A stretch of 21,012 nt of DNA from Oscillospiraceae bacterium (GTDB taxonomy: Bacteria; Bacillota_A; Clostridia; Oscillospirales; Oscillospiraceae), in the NCBI GenBank assembly GCA_017505505.1, contig JAFVPA010000025.1, positions 1-21,012 on the forward strand. The letters are read 5' to 3'. Position 1 is the stretch's first letter. Every line of letters starts with the position of its first letter. The translations under genes were made by a program, and so were the position numbers. Positions 20,758 to 21,012 of this stretch are shown here, one piece after another. A model generated the notes under the pieces. It was not told the DNA's origin. It was given only the letters and a program-made list of their open reading frames with translations, and did not search any database.

Positions 20758-21012
20758 TTAGCCGTTGGCGCGCATCTGAGCGAAGCACTCGCTGCAGAAA
20801 ACGGGACGGTCGGACTTGGGCTGGAAGGGAACCTTTGCTTCGCCGCCGCAACGAGCGCAGGTAGCGGTGAAGAACTCACGGGGGCCACGGGTAGCGTTCT
20901 TGCGAGCATCACGGCAAGCCTTGCAGCGCTGGGGCTCGTTCTGGAAGCCGCGCTCTGCGTAGAACTCCTGCTCACCGGCGGTGAACACGAACTCGTTGCC
21001 GCACTCTTTGCA
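20758..21012 (-). CDS. Zinc-ribbon domain protein (PF13451-like), 5' end outside window
   Basis: The visible 84 residues begin CKECGNEFVFTAGEQEFYAE at the window edge and continue without a start codon that must be used; the GTG at 20988 lies within the motif, so the true start lies beyond the window. Three cysteine pairs are seen: CKEC and CKAC around the FTAGEQEFYAERGFQNEPQRC core, then CARC and CSEC in the second half (TCARCGGEAKVPFQP, FCSECFAQ). This arrangement matches the probable zinc-ribbon family (zf-trcl) common in Clostridia, likely a nucleic-acid or protein binding module of unknown role. A terminator follows. Confidence 0.9.
   Translation of the reverse strand, partial: CKECGNEFVFTAGEQEFYAERGFQNEPQRCKACRDARKNATRGPREFFTATCARCGGEAKVPFQPKSDRPVFCSECFAQMRANG

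Overview
This is a high-GC Firmicutes window, most likely from a gut Clostridia/Oscillospirales bacterium. The evidence is a T-box leader on metG, a Firmicutes-type eut gene set, a clostridial-type PF13451 zinc-ribbon protein, and many short palindromic intergenic repeats. The placement is inferred from gene content and not proven to genus.

Layout. (1) 1-1490 is the 3' part of glycogen phosphorylase, closed by a strong terminator. (2) 1809-12958 is a compact ethanolamine-utilisation (eut) microcompartment locus, all on the + strand, in the order eutG, eutA, eutC, eutL, eutM, eutT, eutB, eutE, pduL/eutD, a TIGR02536-like gene, eutN, eutH. EutH imports ethanolamine. EutBC (adenosylcobalamin-dependent lyase) splits it to acetaldehyde and ammonia. 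EutT makes the cofactor and EutA reactivates the lyase. EutE and PduL take acetaldehyde to acetyl-CoA and acetyl-phosphate, and EutG reduces acetaldehyde to ethanol to recycle NADH. EutM, EutL and EutN are the hexamer, trimer and pentamer shell parts. No eutVW/eutR regulator, eutS, eutK, eutP, eutQ or eutJ lies between glgP and metG. (3) 13153-15534 is a promoter, a T-box leader, metG and its terminator. (4) 15545-15974 is a separate structured repeat. (5) 20197-16084 (minus strand) is a marR gene followed by a two-gene heterodimeric ABC exporter, with a promoter, an operator-like inverted repeat and a terminator. (6) 20362-20469 is a possible 35-residue protein gene. (7) 20758-21012 (minus strand) is a partial zinc-ribbon protein gene.

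The most unusual thing is the spacing material. Seven elements of 80-220 bp in the eut locus, plus one near 20.5 kb, share related 15-bp inverted ends (about AAATTGTAGTTTATC) but carry different palindromic interiors. They fill the sizeable gaps inside the eut operon. Their left ends often supply the upstream gene's stop codon, and their right ends stop just before the next ribosome-binding site. They divide the operon into coupled blocks: GA, CL, MT, B, E-pduL-hyp-N, H. The lyase genes eutB and eutC are also separated and reversed relative to the usual eutB-eutC pair.
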